A DNA stretch of 64,000 nt from Streptococcus oralis subsp. dentisani (GCF_007475365.1 NZ_CP034442.1:620001-684000); one strand, 5' to 3'. Positions 10,550-23,266 are shown, numbered from the stretch's first letter. Translations and numbers: made by a program. The notes: a model not told the origin generated them from the letters alone.

Positions 10550-10577
10550 ATTATAGCATAAATAAACAATTTAGCAA
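10550..10577 (-). promoter_or_regulatory. Promoter of the amino-acid ABC operon
   Basis: On the minus strand TTGCTA, a 16-base spacer and TATAAT with a TGC extension are visible, about 29 bases upstream of the permease ATG. Confidence 0.68.
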
Positions 10578-10613
10578 GGGTTATTGTAAAAAAATTCTGT
10601 TTCCTTTTGAAAA

Positions 10614-10650
10614 TAAAAAAACCGCATCCATCAAAATGACTAGATACAGT
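10614..10650 (-). terminator. Intrinsic terminator after the TPR gene
   Basis: On the minus strand ACTGTATC pairs with GATGCGGT (two G.U pairs), followed by a run of seven T. Confidence 0.7.
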
Positions 10651-10669
10651 TTTGCTTTATAGGATATTT

Positions 10670-11899
10670 TTAAAGTGTTTCTAGCAGTTCTTGCATCTGA
10701 ACATCATCTGGAATCAGTTTTAAATATACCTCTGCTTGCATCTTGGCTTCTTCAAAATACCCTAATTCACGCAAGAGATAAGTATATTGCTCCAGAAACT
10801 CTGGATTGTCCTTGAGGTCAGACGACAGTTCTTGATAGAGCTCATAGGCCTTATCTAAATCCTCTATTTCCTGGTAAGAACGTGCAATCATCCACTTGGT
10901 CAGGACGTTTTCAGGTTCTTGACTTTGGAGAGCGATAATATCCTCAAACCGCTCTTGTTCCATATAAATGGTTGCGAGACGAAGGATAATCTCTTCTGTA
11001 TCTTCTGCATCTTCTTTGGCAGTAAGGAGAAACTGCTCTGCAGCACCAGAATCATGCAATTCATACGAAAACTGTGAGGCTGCTAGCAAGAGCCGAGTTT
11101 CAAACGGATTTTTCTCCAAACCTTGTTTAGCGATACGAAGGGCCTCTTCCACCTGATGTTCCTTGTGTAAAGCTTGACTATAACCATACTCATATCCTTC
11201 AAAATCTGGTGAAATGGTATCAATCTGCTTAAAGTAAAGAACAGATTTTTGGTACTCTTCTTGGTCAAAGTAAAGACTAGCTAGTTCAAAGGCAGTTTGG
11301 TCATCGTATTCTAGTTCCAAGGCTTTTTCTAAAAACTCTGTAGCAGCTTCAAACTTGCCTAACTGGGAATAAGCGTAGCCGATTCGCTGATAGGTTGAGA
11401 CACCCGTTTGCTCATAGATGGAGCGATTGTCTAATTGAGCATAGCCCTGAATGGCTTCCTGATAATTCCCTAACTCGCTATCCAACTCAGCCAAACCAAA
11501 AACTAATAAGGGATCGTCTGAGTAGTTTAGGGCTTCCAGTAACTTTTCACGCGCTACATCTGTCAATCCCTCCAACTGATAGAGGTCTGCCTTCAAGGCC
11601 AAAGCCGATACATACCAGTCACTTTCAGGTGTGATTTCCTCAAGGTAAGCAAATGCTTCCTCAACATTGCCATCCTCGCTAGCAATACTTGCTAAGTTCA
11701 GATTCACCTCTGGAAATTCTGTAACAATATTTTGGTAAATTTCTTTTGCTTGAGGATAAAAGCCAATTCCCTCAAGATAGCTTGCTAGTTCGTAAAGAAC
11801 TTCGCTTGAATCTGTTTCGAGGGCTTTGTGAAAATACTGATCCGCCTTGGTTAAATCCTGTTCATCCAAAGCCTGGAGCATGCGTTGACTATTGTTCAC
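10670..11899 (-). CDS. Tetratricopeptide repeat protein
   Basis: A 409-residue, strongly acidic, all-helical protein made of about ten degenerate TPR units (for example GYAYSQLGKFEAATEFLEKALEL and LYFDQEEYQKSVLYFKQI, each shown in part). There is no signal peptide or catalytic domain, so it is probably a cytoplasmic scaffold for protein contacts. I chose the GTG at 11899 because GGGAGG stands nine bases upstream; longer readings run far into the preceding gene. It overlaps that gene by 11 bases, which suggests translational coupling with the AI-2E-family membrane protein. The specific partner is unknown. Confidence 0.82.
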   Translation of the reverse strand: MNNSQRMLQALDEQDLTKADQYFHKALETDSSEVLYELASYLEGIGFYPQAKEIYQNIVTEFPEVNLNLASIASEDGNVEEAFAYLEEITPESDWYVSALALKADLYQLEGLTDVAREKLLEALNYSDDPLLVFGLAELDSELGNYQEAIQGYAQLDNRSIYEQTGVSTYQRIGYAYSQLGKFEAATEFLEKALELEYDDQTAFELASLYFDQEEYQKSVLYFKQIDTISPDFEGYEYGYSQALHKEHQVEEALRIAKQGLEKNPFETRLLLAASQFSYELHDSGAAEQFLLTAKEDAEDTEEIILRLATIYMEQERFEDIIALQSQEPENVLTKWMIARSYQEIEDLDKAYELYQELSSDLKDNPEFLEQYTYLLRELGYFEEAKMQAEVYLKLIPDDVQMQELLETL

Positions 11900-13055
11900 T
11901 CTTGATTTCCTCCCCTTCCTCTTCATACAGACCGCTGACTTTTTTATACCAGTTAAAGATAGCCGAGATAACGACCTTGGCAGAAGCATAGACAGGAATT
12001 CCCAGCAAGACTCCCCAAATACCAAACATAGAACCTGAAGTTAGGAGAACAAAGAGGACATTGATCGGATGGATATTTAGCTGACTACCTAAAATAAGCG
12101 GAGAAACGAAGCGACCTTCAATCGTTTGTTCAACAATAAAGACAATAATTACTTTCAAAAGCATCACAGGTCCTGCAATCAAGCCCAAAACCAAAGCAGG
12201 AAGCATGGCAAGGAAACTACCTAGATAAGGTACTAGATTGAGGATACCAGCCGTTACACCTAGAGTGACAGCATATCTGAGACCAATAATCTTAAAGAAG
12301 ATAATAAACATAATCGCCACGATAATAGCAACTGTAACCTGCCCTCTAACGTAGTTTGACAACTGTTTATTAACATCTGACAAAACTTGTCCGACAGGTT
12401 CTTTTAACTTGTTTGGGATAAATTTAGTTAGGTAATCCCGCAAGCCTTTCCCATCTCTCAAAAGATAAAAGAGCATAAAAGGTACGATAATGACCGCTAC
12501 AATCACCTGAGAAACGCTACTGATAAAGGCGCTGACCCAGTTAACGGCTTGAGAAGAAATTTTGCTGGCCCATATCGTTGCTTCTGTAGAAACATTTGCA
12601 AGAACCTGCTCCAACTGCGGTCTAAAATCATCTGGCAAGCGTTTGGTTACAAGGTCATTGATAACCATATCAGCATCCTTAAGATAAGTCGGCACATTCT
12701 TTGCAAAATTTAAGACTTGGCGTTGGAAATTTGGAATTGCGACTGCCAGACCCCAAATGATAAAGAGTCCAATAATGACAAAAACAATACTAATGGCAAG
12801 GACACGATTGATCTTGTGTTTCTCCATCCAGTCAACAATCGGATTGAGGAGGTAGTAAAGTAAACCAGATAAAATAACTGGCAACATGACAACCCCTAAA
12901 AAATCCAAAACGGGTAAAAAGATAAAACTAATCTTACTTAGAATGAAAATGTTTAGCCCCAGTAACAAGGTTACTAAAAATACAGTGATAGCTTTGTTAT
13001 CTAAAAACCACTTGAAAAACCAAGATAGGCTAAAATGTTTCTCTTTATGTTCCAT
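11889..13055 (-). CDS. AI-2E family transporter (UPF0118/PerM-like membrane protein)
   Basis: A 388-residue polytopic protein with paired N-terminal helices, a soluble central segment and a C-terminal helical bundle. It carries the family stretch GVTAGILNLVPYLGSFLAMLPALVLGLIAGP (shown for orientation as GILNLVPYLGSF) and the domain end LLGIPVYASAKVVI. Members are annotated as AI-2 exporters or PerM-type permeases, but some are ion antiporters; the substrate here is unknown. A second paralogue lies at 35.7-36.8 kb. It is transcribed from a promoter at about 13085 and overlaps the TPR gene. Confidence 0.85.
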   Translation of the reverse strand: MEHKEKHFSLSWFFKWFLDNKAITVFLVTLLLGLNIFILSKISFIFLPVLDFLGVVMLPVILSGLLYYLLNPIVDWMEKHKINRVLAISIVFVIIGLFIIWGLAVAIPNFQRQVLNFAKNVPTYLKDADMVINDLVTKRLPDDFRPQLEQVLANVSTEATIWASKISSQAVNWVSAFISSVSQVIVAVIIVPFMLFYLLRDGKGLRDYLTKFIPNKLKEPVGQVLSDVNKQLSNYVRGQVTVAIIVAIMFIIFFKIIGLRYAVTLGVTAGILNLVPYLGSFLAMLPALVLGLIAGPVMLLKVIIVFIVEQTIEGRFVSPLILGSQLNIHPINVLFVLLTSGSMFGIWGVLLGIPVYASAKVVISAIFNWYKKVSGLYEEEGEEIKSEQ

Positions 13056-13081
13056 AAATACATCCTTTCTGTCATTCTTTC

Positions 13082-13090
13082 ATTATACCA
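13082..13090 (-). promoter_or_regulatory. Extended -10 promoter for the AI-2E/TPR operon
   Basis: The minus strand reads TGGTATAAT 27 bases upstream of the ATG at 13055. Confidence 0.6.
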
Positions 13091-13161
13091 TTTTTAATCT
13101 GAAATAACCCTTATTAAAGTGCTTACATAGATTAAACGAACACTTCCTGAATGTCATTTTG

Positions 13162-13170
13162 TGGTATAAT
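13162..13170 (+). promoter_or_regulatory. Extended -10 promoter of the lactonase gene
   Basis: TGGTATAAT precedes the ATG at 13199 by 29 bases. Translation cannot begin at the upstream ATG at 13151, because that lies before this promoter. Confidence 0.62.
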
Positions 13171-13198
13171 GAACTTATCATTATTAAGAGGTATGGAC

Positions 13199-14212
13199 AT
13201 GAAAGAAACTGTTTATTTTGGAACTTATACTCGTCGCTCATCTAAAGGGATTTACAAGGCAGATTTTGATACAGAAACAGGCCAGCTTGCAAATCTTGAA
13301 CTCTTTGCTGCTGAACCAAGTCCGACCTACCTTGCCTTTGACCAACAGCAACACTTATACACCGTAGGGAGCCAGGATGGCTTAGGTGGAATCGCTGCTT
13401 ACAAAACCGATGGTACTTTGTTAAATCATGTGGTTGAAGAAGGCGCTCCCCATTGTTATGTGGCAGTGGATGAAAAGCGCAGTCTCGTTTACGGAGCTAA
13501 CTACCACAAAGGTCAAGTTCTGGTTTATCAGCGCCAAGCAGATGGTAGTCTCATCCAAACGGATCGGGACCAGCATAGCGGACAAGGTCCTCATGAAAAC
13601 CAATCTTCCCCACATGTACACTTTACGGATCTAACACCTGATCAGTATCTCGTCACATGTGATCTAGGTACTGACGAGGTGACGACCTATGATGTTAGCC
13701 CAGAAGGAAAACTAAGTAAGCTCCACACTTATCACAGCCAGTCTGGAGCAGGTGCTCGCCACATCGTTTTCCACCACCACTATAAGATTGCCTATCTCAT
13801 CTGCGAACTAAATAGTACCATTGAAGTCTTGATTTACGATGGGGTTGGTGAATTTGAACGCATGCAAGTCATTTCAACCTTACCAGATGGTTACGAGGAT
13901 TTCAATGCTACTGCTGCCATTCGTCTCTCAAAAGATGGTAAATACCTTTATGCATCCAATCGAGGCCATGATTCCATTGCCGTCTATACAATCCTCGCTG
14001 ATGGCAGTCTGGAATTATTAGAAATCGTACCAACACATGGACAAAATCCACGTGATTTCGACCTAACTCCTGATCAAGAGTTTCTCATTGCTGTTCATCA
14101 AGATTCTGATAATGCAACGGTCTTTAAGCGCAATCCTGAAAGTGGTCGTCTTGCGGAGCTTTCTAACGACTTCCATGTCCCTGAAGCAGTTTGCATCAAC
14201 TTTGCGAACTAA
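13199..14212 (+). CDS. Lactonase family protein (YkgB/6-phosphogluconolactonase-type beta-propeller)
   Basis: A 337-residue cytoplasmic protein with the seven-bladed propeller repeats of the Pfam Lactonase family. Recurring blade motifs include YFGTYTRRSSKGIY at the start, SPHVHFTDLTPD, GAGARHIVFH and GKYLYASNRGHDSIAV. Relatives hydrolyse 6-phosphogluconolactone or related sugar lactones. In streptococci, which often lack a full oxidative pentose phosphate route, the true substrate is uncertain. AGAGGT eight bases before the ATG supports the start. It is monocistronic and converges on atpC. Confidence 0.85.
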   Translation: MKETVYFGTYTRRSSKGIYKADFDTETGQLANLELFAAEPSPTYLAFDQQQHLYTVGSQDGLGGIAAYKTDGTLLNHVVEEGAPHCYVAVDEKRSLVYGANYHKGQVLVYQRQADGSLIQTDRDQHSGQGPHENQSSPHVHFTDLTPDQYLVTCDLGTDEVTTYDVSPEGKLSKLHTYHSQSGAGARHIVFHHHYKIAYLICELNSTIEVLIYDGVGEFERMQVISTLPDGYEDFNATAAIRLSKDGKYLYASNRGHDSIAVYTILADGSLELLEIVPTHGQNPRDFDLTPDQEFLIAVHQDSDNATVFKRNPESGRLAELSNDFHVPEAVCINFAN

Positions 14213-14214
14213 GA

Positions 14215-14257
14215 TAACCAAAAAATGAACTTGAGATTCAAGTTCATTTTTTGGTTA
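14215..14257. terminator. Bidirectional terminator between the lactonase gene and atpC
   Basis: A perfect 18-bp inverted repeat (TAACCAAAAAATGAACTT and its complement) surrounds a seven-base loop, with A and T tracts on both sides. It overlaps the atpC stop codon. Confidence 0.88.
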
Positions 14258-14674
14258 TAGTTTATTTCCGACATTGATACGGTTAATGGCACGTTGAAGA
14301 GCAATCTTAGCGCGTCGTTCTTGGTCGATTAAGTGCTTGTCTTGAGCTTCTTCGATTTCACGTTCAGCGCGAAGTTTAGCACGTTCAGCACGGCTGATAT
14401 CGATATCACGAGCACGCTCTGCTGAGTCGGCTACAATGGTAATGATGTCATTGGCAATCTCGATAATCCCTCCGTTCACTGCAATCCAGTTCACATGAGT
14501 ATCATCATCGATTCGTTTTACCTTTACTTCATCAACCGCTAAAACCGCAATCATATTTTCATGTCGTGGCAAGATCCCCATCTCACCATCCAGAGTTCGT
14601 ACCGATACAAAGCTGGCATGGTGATCATAGACGAGGCCATCTGGTGTCACGATCTGGACAGTTAACTGAGCCAT
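14255..14674 (-). CDS. atpC: F1Fo ATP synthase epsilon subunit
   Basis: A 139-residue subunit of the central stalk. The N-terminal beta-sandwich starts [17 protein letters not shown], and the C-terminal helical hairpin contains [13 protein letters not shown], which can inhibit hydrolysis. It is the last gene of the operon, ten bases after atpD. GAGGTGATCT precedes the ATG. In streptococci this complex mainly works as an ATP-driven proton pump for cytoplasmic pH control. Confidence 0.97.
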   Translation of the reverse strand: MAQLTVQIVTPDGLVYDHHASFVSVRTLDGEMGILPRHENMIAVLAVDEVKVKRIDDDTHVNWIAVNGGIIEIANDIITIVADSAERARDIDISRAERAKLRAEREIEEAQDKHLIDQERRAKIALQRAINRINVGNKL

Positions 14675-14684
14675 AGATCACCTC

Positions 14685-16100
<1,416 letters not shown>

Positions 16101-16176
16101 CTATTCTATATAAGATACTGTCGGTTCCTAGTTCATCTAGGGCCTAAGTTCATTTTGATACGAGGGAGGCAAAGCC

Positions 16177-17055
16177 TTATTCTAAGGCACTAGCCCCCGC
16201 TACGATTTCTGTAATTTCTTGTGTAATCGCCGCCTGTCTGGCACGGTTATACTGGATTGTCAAATCATTGATGACCTTCTTAGCATTATCAGTCGCTGTT
16301 TGCATAGCTGTCATACCTGCAGCATTTTCAGCTGTCTTGGCATCGATAATAGCCCCGTAAATCATACTTTCAGCATACTGTGGCAACAATTGCTCCAAAA
16401 TTTCTTCTCGGCTTGTTTCCAACTCAAATGTCAAGCTATACTCCTCATCTGCTTCGTTCGGATCGAGGTCAACAATCGGAAGCATTTGCTCCACACGCAT
16501 TTGACTGGTAAGCGTATTGACGTGGTGATTATAGCAGACATAGAGTTCATCAAAGAGTTCATTTTGGTACATCTCAATCGTTTTTGAAATAATTTTACGA
16601 ACTTCATCAAAACTTGGTTGGTCGGCCAAGCCCCGCAATTCATAGATTGGTTGAATGCCACGAGCCTTGAAAAAGTCAGCCCCCATACCACCAATACAGA
16701 TAACTTCAAAGTCATCACCATTTGGATGATATTCTTCTTTCAGCTCCATCACAGCTTTAAGGATGGAAGCATTATAACCTCCAACCAAGCCACGGTCTGA
16801 AGTAATAACGATATAGCCTGTTTTCTTAACTGGACGACTGATGAGCATCGGATTGGTAGAACCACCAGATCCGTTACCATGTAGAATATCCGTCAAAAGC
16901 TTACGAACCTTCTGAGCATAAACTTGAAAATTGCGTGCTGCTTCTTCAGAGCGACCTAACTTGGCAGCCGATACCATTTGCATGGCATTAGTGATTTGAC
17001 TAGTATTTTTTGTTGAGGCGATTTTTGTTTTAATATCATTTAGAGATACTGCCAT
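16177..17055 (-). CDS. atpG: F1Fo ATP synthase gamma subunit
   Basis: The 292-residue rotor shaft. Conserved ends are the N-terminal helix with [25 protein letters not shown] (shown in part as [13 protein letters not shown]) and the C-terminal helix with [10 protein letters not shown] and RQAAITQEI. The Rossmann-like middle contains [22 protein letters not shown] precedes the start. Confidence 0.97.
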   Translation of the reverse strand: MAVSLNDIKTKIASTKNTSQITNAMQMVSAAKLGRSEEAARNFQVYAQKVRKLLTDILHGNGSGGSTNPMLISRPVKKTGYIVITSDRGLVGGYNASILKAVMELKEEYHPNGDDFEVICIGGMGADFFKARGIQPIYELRGLADQPSFDEVRKIISKTIEMYQNELFDELYVCYNHHVNTLTSQMRVEQMLPIVDLDPNEADEEYSLTFELETSREEILEQLLPQYAESMIYGAIIDAKTAENAAGMTAMQTATDNAKKVINDLTIQYNRARQAAITQEITEIVAGASALE

Positions 17056-17070
17056 CTGACACCTCTATTC

Positions 17071-19126
<2,056 letters not shown>

Positions 19127-19127
<1 letters not shown>

Positions 19128-19621
19128 TAAGCTTCTCCTAGCTGATCGATGTACTGATCAATGAGTTCTTTATGGGTTTGACCGTCAAGGTTTTGTGAGA
19201 TAATTTTTCCAGCTAGACTAATCGTCAAATCTGCTACCTCACCCTTAACGCTTTGTAAAGCTTCAGCTTTGTTTTGAGCAATTTCTTGGTTCGCTTTTTC
19301 TTTCAAGCGACCTGCTTCTAGTTTCGCTTCCGCCAGAATATCTGCTCTACTCTTCTCTGCTGTCTCCTTGGCATTCTCAATGATTGTTTTAGCTTCGGTA
19401 CGGCTACCTGCCAACTCATCTTCGCGCTTTTGAGCAAGAGTTTCCGCTTTTTGACGAGCTTGTTCAGCTCCATCAATATCTGCAGCAATTTTTTCTGCCC
19501 GTTCTTCGAAGACACTTGTCAAGTTTGACCATGCGTATTTTTTGACTAAGACGATCAAAAGGATAAAAGAGCCAGCTATTAAAATAAAGTTACCAATCAA
19601 TTCACCTACTGTTACGTGCAT
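19127..19621 (-). CDS. atpF: F1Fo ATP synthase b subunit
   Basis: The 164-residue stator subunit. One N-terminal membrane helix (about residues 7-27, [20 protein letters not shown]) is followed by a long charged coiled coil rich in Ala, Glu and Lys. A single b gene implies a homodimer. GAAAGGAG precedes the ATG. Confidence 0.96.
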
Positions 19622-19634
19622 CAGTTACTCCTTT

Positions 19635-20348
19635 CTACTCTTCATCATTAATTTTATTTCCTAGATACATAGAAGACAAGACTGTGAACACATAAGCCTG
19701 AACACAGGAAATGAACACAGAAAATGCCGTCCAGACAAGGTTGGTAACAAATGCAATTGGATACCAATAAAAGGCCTGGTGAGAAAGCAAGATAAGCAAG
19801 CTTGTCATCACTTCCCCGGCAAAGATATTTCCGAACACCCGCAAAGCAAGTGATAGGAAATTCGTGACTTCTTCAAGGAGATTCATCGGTGTCATGAAAC
19901 CTGGTGTCACAAAAGCTTTTAGATACTTTTTAACGCCTCGGCGACGAATCCCTTCTATGTGGGTCATCAAAATAATACCAAAAGACAAAGCCAAGTCAAA
20001 TTGCAAATTCGCAGTTGGCGAAGTCCAAAGGTTAGTACCATCCGTCATTTGAAGTTTTGCCATCAAACCAAGGTTGTTTGCGATGACCATAAAAAGAAAC
20101 AAGCACAAATAAAAGAGTGAGTAATCTTTCATGTACCGTGAACCAACATTGGGTTCTGTAAATCCAACAACAAAGTCATGAATATACTCAAGTACATTTT
20201 GCTTCCCTTTGGGTTTCAGAGTCATACTACGACTCGCCCAATAGATAAAGCCAAAAATAACTGCCACAGACAGCAAGGTTAAGGCTGTCAAGGTTAAATC
20301 AAAGGTAACAGGACCGATATTGATGGTTGGATTGATACTTTCTTCCAT
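19635..20348 (-). CDS. atpB: F1Fo ATP synthase a subunit
   Basis: The 237-residue proton-channel subunit with five or six membrane helices. The conserved helix near residue 171 reads [16 protein letters not shown] and holds the essential Arg (LALRVFGN) that interacts with the c-ring carboxylate. It lies second in the operon after atpE, the usual streptococcal order, in contrast to the a-before-c order of most bacteria. Confidence 0.97.
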   Translation of the reverse strand: MEESINPTINIGPVTFDLTLTALTLLSVAVIFGFIYWASRSMTLKPKGKQNVLEYIHDFVVGFTEPNVGSRYMKDYSLFYLCLFLFMVIANNLGLMAKLQMTDGTNLWTSPTANLQFDLALSFGIILMTHIEGIRRRGVKKYLKAFVTPGFMTPMNLLEEVTNFLSLALRVFGNIFAGEVMTSLLILLSHQAFYWYPIAFVTNLVWTAFSVFISCVQAYVFTVLSSMYLGNKINDEE

Positions 20349-20383
20349 CTAGAATCCTCCCTTTTTCCAATTTATACTTCTCT

Positions 20384-20584
20384 TTATTTGATGATAAATG
20401 AAAAGACAAGAGTTACAAAGAAAGTTCCTTCAATAAAGGCAATCCCCATGATCATCAAGCTACGCAATTGTGGAATGATGTCTGGTTGGCGAGCTGCTGA
20501 TTTGAACAAACCGTTCATCAAAAATCCTTCTGCAAGGGATACACCCATACAGGCAAGACAAAGACCGAAAAATGTTAAATTCAT
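20384..20584 (-). CDS. atpE: F1Fo ATP synthase c subunit
   Basis: The 66-residue proteolipid hairpin. Helix 1 contains [14 protein letters not shown], the polar loop is KSAARQPD, and helix 2 carries the proton-binding Glu52 in IAFIEGTFF. Residue 48 is Ile and residue 18 is Ala, whereas the optochin-sensitive pneumococcal protein has, from memory, Val48 and Gly18. It is the first gene of the operon, behind a consensus promoter. AGGAG precedes the ATG. Confidence 0.96.
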   Translation of the reverse strand: MNLTFFGLCLACMGVSLAEGFLMNGLFKSAARQPDIIPQLRSLMIMGIAFIEGTFFVTLVFSFIIK

Positions 20585-20620
20585 TATAAATTCTCCTTTT
20601 TTATTTAAATTTACTTACTT

Positions 20621-20649
20621 AGTTTAGTCCTAAAATTTGTTTTTGTCAA
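20621..20649 (-). promoter_or_regulatory. Promoter of the atp operon
   Basis: The minus strand has a perfect TTGACA, a 17-base spacer and TAAACT, about 37 bases upstream of the atpE ATG. Confidence 0.8.
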
Positions 20650-20663
20650 CTTTTTACTAACAT

Positions 20664-20676
20664 TGAAAGCGTTTCA
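20664..20676 (-). promoter_or_regulatory. Possible CcpA (cre-like) site upstream of the atp promoter
   Basis: TGAAAGCGTTTCA is a perfect 13-base palindrome centred on CG. It lies 14 bases upstream of the -35 box, a position compatible with activation. It is one base shorter than the usual 14-base cre core, so the assignment is tentative. Confidence 0.35.
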
Positions 20677-20777
20677 GATAATTTATTTCTAATTTTACTA
20701 TTTTTAGTACGATTGTATAGAAATTTTTAACCGGTTTCCATAAGAAACTCCGTATTTTTACTAAGGTTTCTGAAGCA

Positions 20778-20810
20778 AAATAAAAGACCCAAGCTTAAAA
20801 ACTTGGATCT
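20778..20810 (-). terminator. Terminator after the CHY zinc-finger gene
   Basis: On the minus strand AGATCCAAG pairs with CTTGGGTCT around TTTTTAAG, followed by TTTTATTTT. Confidence 0.75.
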
Positions 20811-20818
20811 ATTTTTGT

Positions 20819-21130
20819 CTATTTAAAATAAAATGAATGATGTTGTTTACAACCTGGATTAAATGGAGCGCTACAATAAGGACAAGCTACCTGTTTTTGA
20901 TATTTTTGAAAAGTCATTGTCCTCTTACAAGCCCCACATAAAATCGGGCGATCCTCAGAAAGCCTCAAGGGATAAGGAGAAAACAAATGCGTTTCCATAG
21001 CATTGTGGCACTGATAGCAAGCGTAGTATTTCCTGCATTCATAACACTGGAGGGAGACGATATCCTTTACACTATGGTAGTGAACACACCTGCTTTCGTC
21101 ATCTACCAATAAACCATGAGCTTGAATCAT
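20819..21130 (-). CDS. CHY zinc-finger protein
   Basis: A 103-residue protein dominated by Cys/His pairs: CVHYHS at 15-20, CYEC, CYQCHNAMETH, CGACK and CPYCSAPFNPGCKQHH. This is the CHY-type zinc-finger arrangement, binding about three zinc ions, related to the helper-of-Tim (Hot13) group. The bacterial role is unknown; zinc-dependent protein or redox interactions are possible. It starts 14 bases after the U32 gene and is probably co-transcribed with it. The spacing of metal ligands looks complete. Confidence 0.8.
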   Translation of the reverse strand: MIQAHGLLVDDESRCVHYHSVKDIVSLQCYECRKYYACYQCHNAMETHLFSPYPLRLSEDRPILCGACKRTMTFQKYQKQVACPYCSAPFNPGCKQHHSFYFK

Positions 21131-21144
21131 TCACTTTTCCTTAT

Positions 21145-22431
21145 CTAAGCACGAACTGTAACGCTTGTCCCGTCTTCCTTATAGAGGTTAATGAGCCCTT
21201 CCTTGAGAGCACGGACCATGTCACCTGCTTGCACAGGTTGTGGAACCTTGATCGTCAAGAGTTCCATTGGATTTGGAGCGCGGTCGATTTTATTGCCTTT
21301 TGAATCATGAAGATCTTCGATATAGGTTTCAAAATGGCGGAAACCTGGGCCGTAAAACTCAACTTGGTCACCTTCGTTGATTACATTCCGTTGACGAATG
21401 GTTGCTGTTTGGGTCGCATCATCATAAGAAACGACTTCAGCGACAAACTTGTACTCAGGAATCTTACGACGAGCGCCAAATAACTGTTCATTCTCAGATG
21501 GCGTACCATAGTAGAATCCTGTTGCCAATTCACGTTGGGCTACCTTCCACATCTCATCCACCAAGTCCTGTTTGATGGCTTCAAACTTTTCAGGGCTTTC
21601 AAGATAAGCATCCACAGCTGCCTTGTAACAGTTTGTTACTGTTGAAACATAGTGAATGGACTTCATACGACCTTCAATCTTGAGACTGTCTACACCATTT
21701 TCAATCATATCTGGAATATGGTCAATCATAGACATATCAACGGCTGACATTGAAAATTCCTCTGGGATTTCACCTTTAAGGCTCTTACGTTCTTGACCAA
21801 ATGGCATATCGTAAAGGTCGTATTTCCAACGGCAAGACTGTGAACAACCACCACGGTTAGCATCACGCATACTCATGTGGTTTGAAAGCGTACAGCGTCC
21901 TGAGTAGGAAATACACATAGCTCCATGGACAAAGGCTTCGATTTCAACGTCTGTACGTTTGCGAATCTCTGCTAATTCTTCCATTGAGACTTCACGGGCC
22001 AAAACCACGCGAGTTAGGCCAAGTTCTTTCCAAAATTCTAGAGTTTCATAGTTAGTCGCACTGGCTTGAGTGGAAAGGTGGATTTCAAGACCTGGTGCTT
22101 CAGTTGCTGCAATCATGATTAAGGCCGGATCTGACACGATAACTGCCGCAATCCCTATGTCACGTAATTTACGGAACCATTCTCCAGCACCAGCTTCATT
22201 TCCTTCGTGCATAACCATGTTAGCAGCCACATAGACCTTGGCACCGTACTTAGCAGCAAACTGGACGCCTTCTTCCATCTGTTCAAAGGTAAAGTTTCCA
22301 GCACGGCTACGAAGACCATAGGCCTGTCCACCTATGAAGACTGCGTCCGCACCATATTGAACAGCTACTTTCAGCTTCTCTAAAGTTCCTGCAGGTGATA
22401 AAACCTCAGGACGTTTTAATGTTTTTGTCAT
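21145..22431 (-). CDS. trhP: Peptidase U32 family protein, TrhP-type tRNA hydroxylation factor
   Basis: A 428-residue protein opening KRPEVLSPAGTLEKLKVAV and carrying the U32 signature ESLKIEGRMKSI-like stretch (GVDSLKIEGRMKS). A cysteine set, CISYSGRC ... GGCSQSCRW, probably binds an iron-sulfur cluster. Despite the old name, this branch (YrrO/TrhP) is linked to 5-hydroxyuridine formation at tRNA position 34 from a prephenate-derived source. AGGAGA seven bases before the ATG at 22431 decides the start against a six-codon longer reading. A partner U32 protein usually exists elsewhere; none is seen here. Confidence 0.85.
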   Translation of the reverse strand: MTKTLKRPEVLSPAGTLEKLKVAVQYGADAVFIGGQAYGLRSRAGNFTFEQMEEGVQFAAKYGAKVYVAANMVMHEGNEAGAGEWFRKLRDIGIAAVIVSDPALIMIAATEAPGLEIHLSTQASATNYETLEFWKELGLTRVVLAREVSMEELAEIRKRTDVEIEAFVHGAMCISYSGRCTLSNHMSMRDANRGGCSQSCRWKYDLYDMPFGQERKSLKGEIPEEFSMSAVDMSMIDHIPDMIENGVDSLKIEGRMKSIHYVSTVTNCYKAAVDAYLESPEKFEAIKQDLVDEMWKVAQRELATGFYYGTPSENEQLFGARRKIPEYKFVAEVVSYDDATQTATIRQRNVINEGDQVEFYGPGFRHFETYIEDLHDSKGNKIDRAPNPMELLTIKVPQPVQAGDMVRALKEGLINLYKEDGTSVTVRA

Positions 22432-22545
22432 TTTTTCTCCTATTTGCAATATAAAAGTTTGACGTTTTTCCTTCTCATTTTATAGTAAATAAGCGATAAA
22501 ATCAAGCCTAGACAGATTGTTTTGACAATTCTAATCTTTTCTAAA

Positions 22546-22573
22546 ACAAAAAACTAGCCTTTCTAGACTAGTT
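22546..22573 (-). terminator. Terminator after the GntR gene
   Basis: On the minus strand AACTAG and CTAGTT form the stem, followed by TTTTTTG; it overlaps the GntR stop codon. Confidence 0.7.
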
Positions 22574-23266
22574 ATTTTCAAGATAAAATTCAAAACGTTC
22601 GCCCACGTATTGACTTTTTACATATTCAAAAGCCGTCCCATCTTCAAGATAAGAGACCTGAGTCAAGGCTAAAATGGCATGCCCTTTTTCAACTTCCAGA
22701 TAATGAGCTATCTTTTCCTTAGCCAATCTCGCATAAATGGTCTGTTGGGATTTGCCAATCCGGTAGCCATGCTGCTGCAAGGTTTGGAAGAAATGACTGG
22801 TGATTTCTTCTTTTTTGAAATCCTTAATAAATTTCTCAGGTATAGATGCTACTTCATAGACTAACGGAACTTGGTCAGCATAACGCACCCGTTCCATGCG
22901 GATAATATTCTCTGTTGGAGTAATCCCTAGCTTAGCGACCTCTTGCTCATTTGGAATGGTTCTTCTATAAGAAATGAGTTGACTGGAAGGAACTTTCCCC
23001 TGAGATTTGACAATCTCCGTAAAACTGGTCGTCCCCCGCATTTTTTCTTGGACCCGAGTACTAGAAACAAAGGTTCCACTTCCTACACGACGCTCCAAAA
23101 CTCCTTCCTCAACCAAGAGAGAGATAGCTTGTCGCAAGGTCATCCGACTAACCTGAAACTGTTCCGCTAAATCTCGCTCACTTGGAAGTCTCTCTCCGAT
23201 TTTCCAATGATGCTCATCTATATCCTTCTTGATCTGATCGTGGATTTTCATATAAGCTGGTAACAT
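22568..23266 (-). CDS. GntR/HutC-family transcriptional regulator with UTRA domain
   Basis: A 232-residue regulator. The winged helix (about 1-70) contains ERLPSERDLAEQFQVSRMTL and GVLERRVGSGTFV (each shown in part); the rest is a UTRA small-ligand domain with FEFYLENN at the end. HutC-type members sense sugar phosphates or similar small molecules. It lies divergent from guaA, with about 140 bases between them, so it could control that region, but no operator is evident. A GTG three codons upstream is also open; the ATG at 23266 is the better start by family alignment, although its Shine-Dalgarno is weak (AGAAGTG). Confidence 0.85.
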   Translation of the reverse strand: MLPAYMKIHDQIKKDIDEHHWKIGERLPSERDLAEQFQVSRMTLRQAISLLVEEGVLERRVGSGTFVSSTRVQEKMRGTTSFTEIVKSQGKVPSSQLISYRRTIPNEQEVAKLGITPTENIIRMERVRYADQVPLVYEVASIPEKFIKDFKKEEITSHFFQTLQQHGYRIGKSQQTIYARLAKEKIAHYLEVEKGHAILALTQVSYLEDGTAFEYVKSQYVGERFEFYLENN

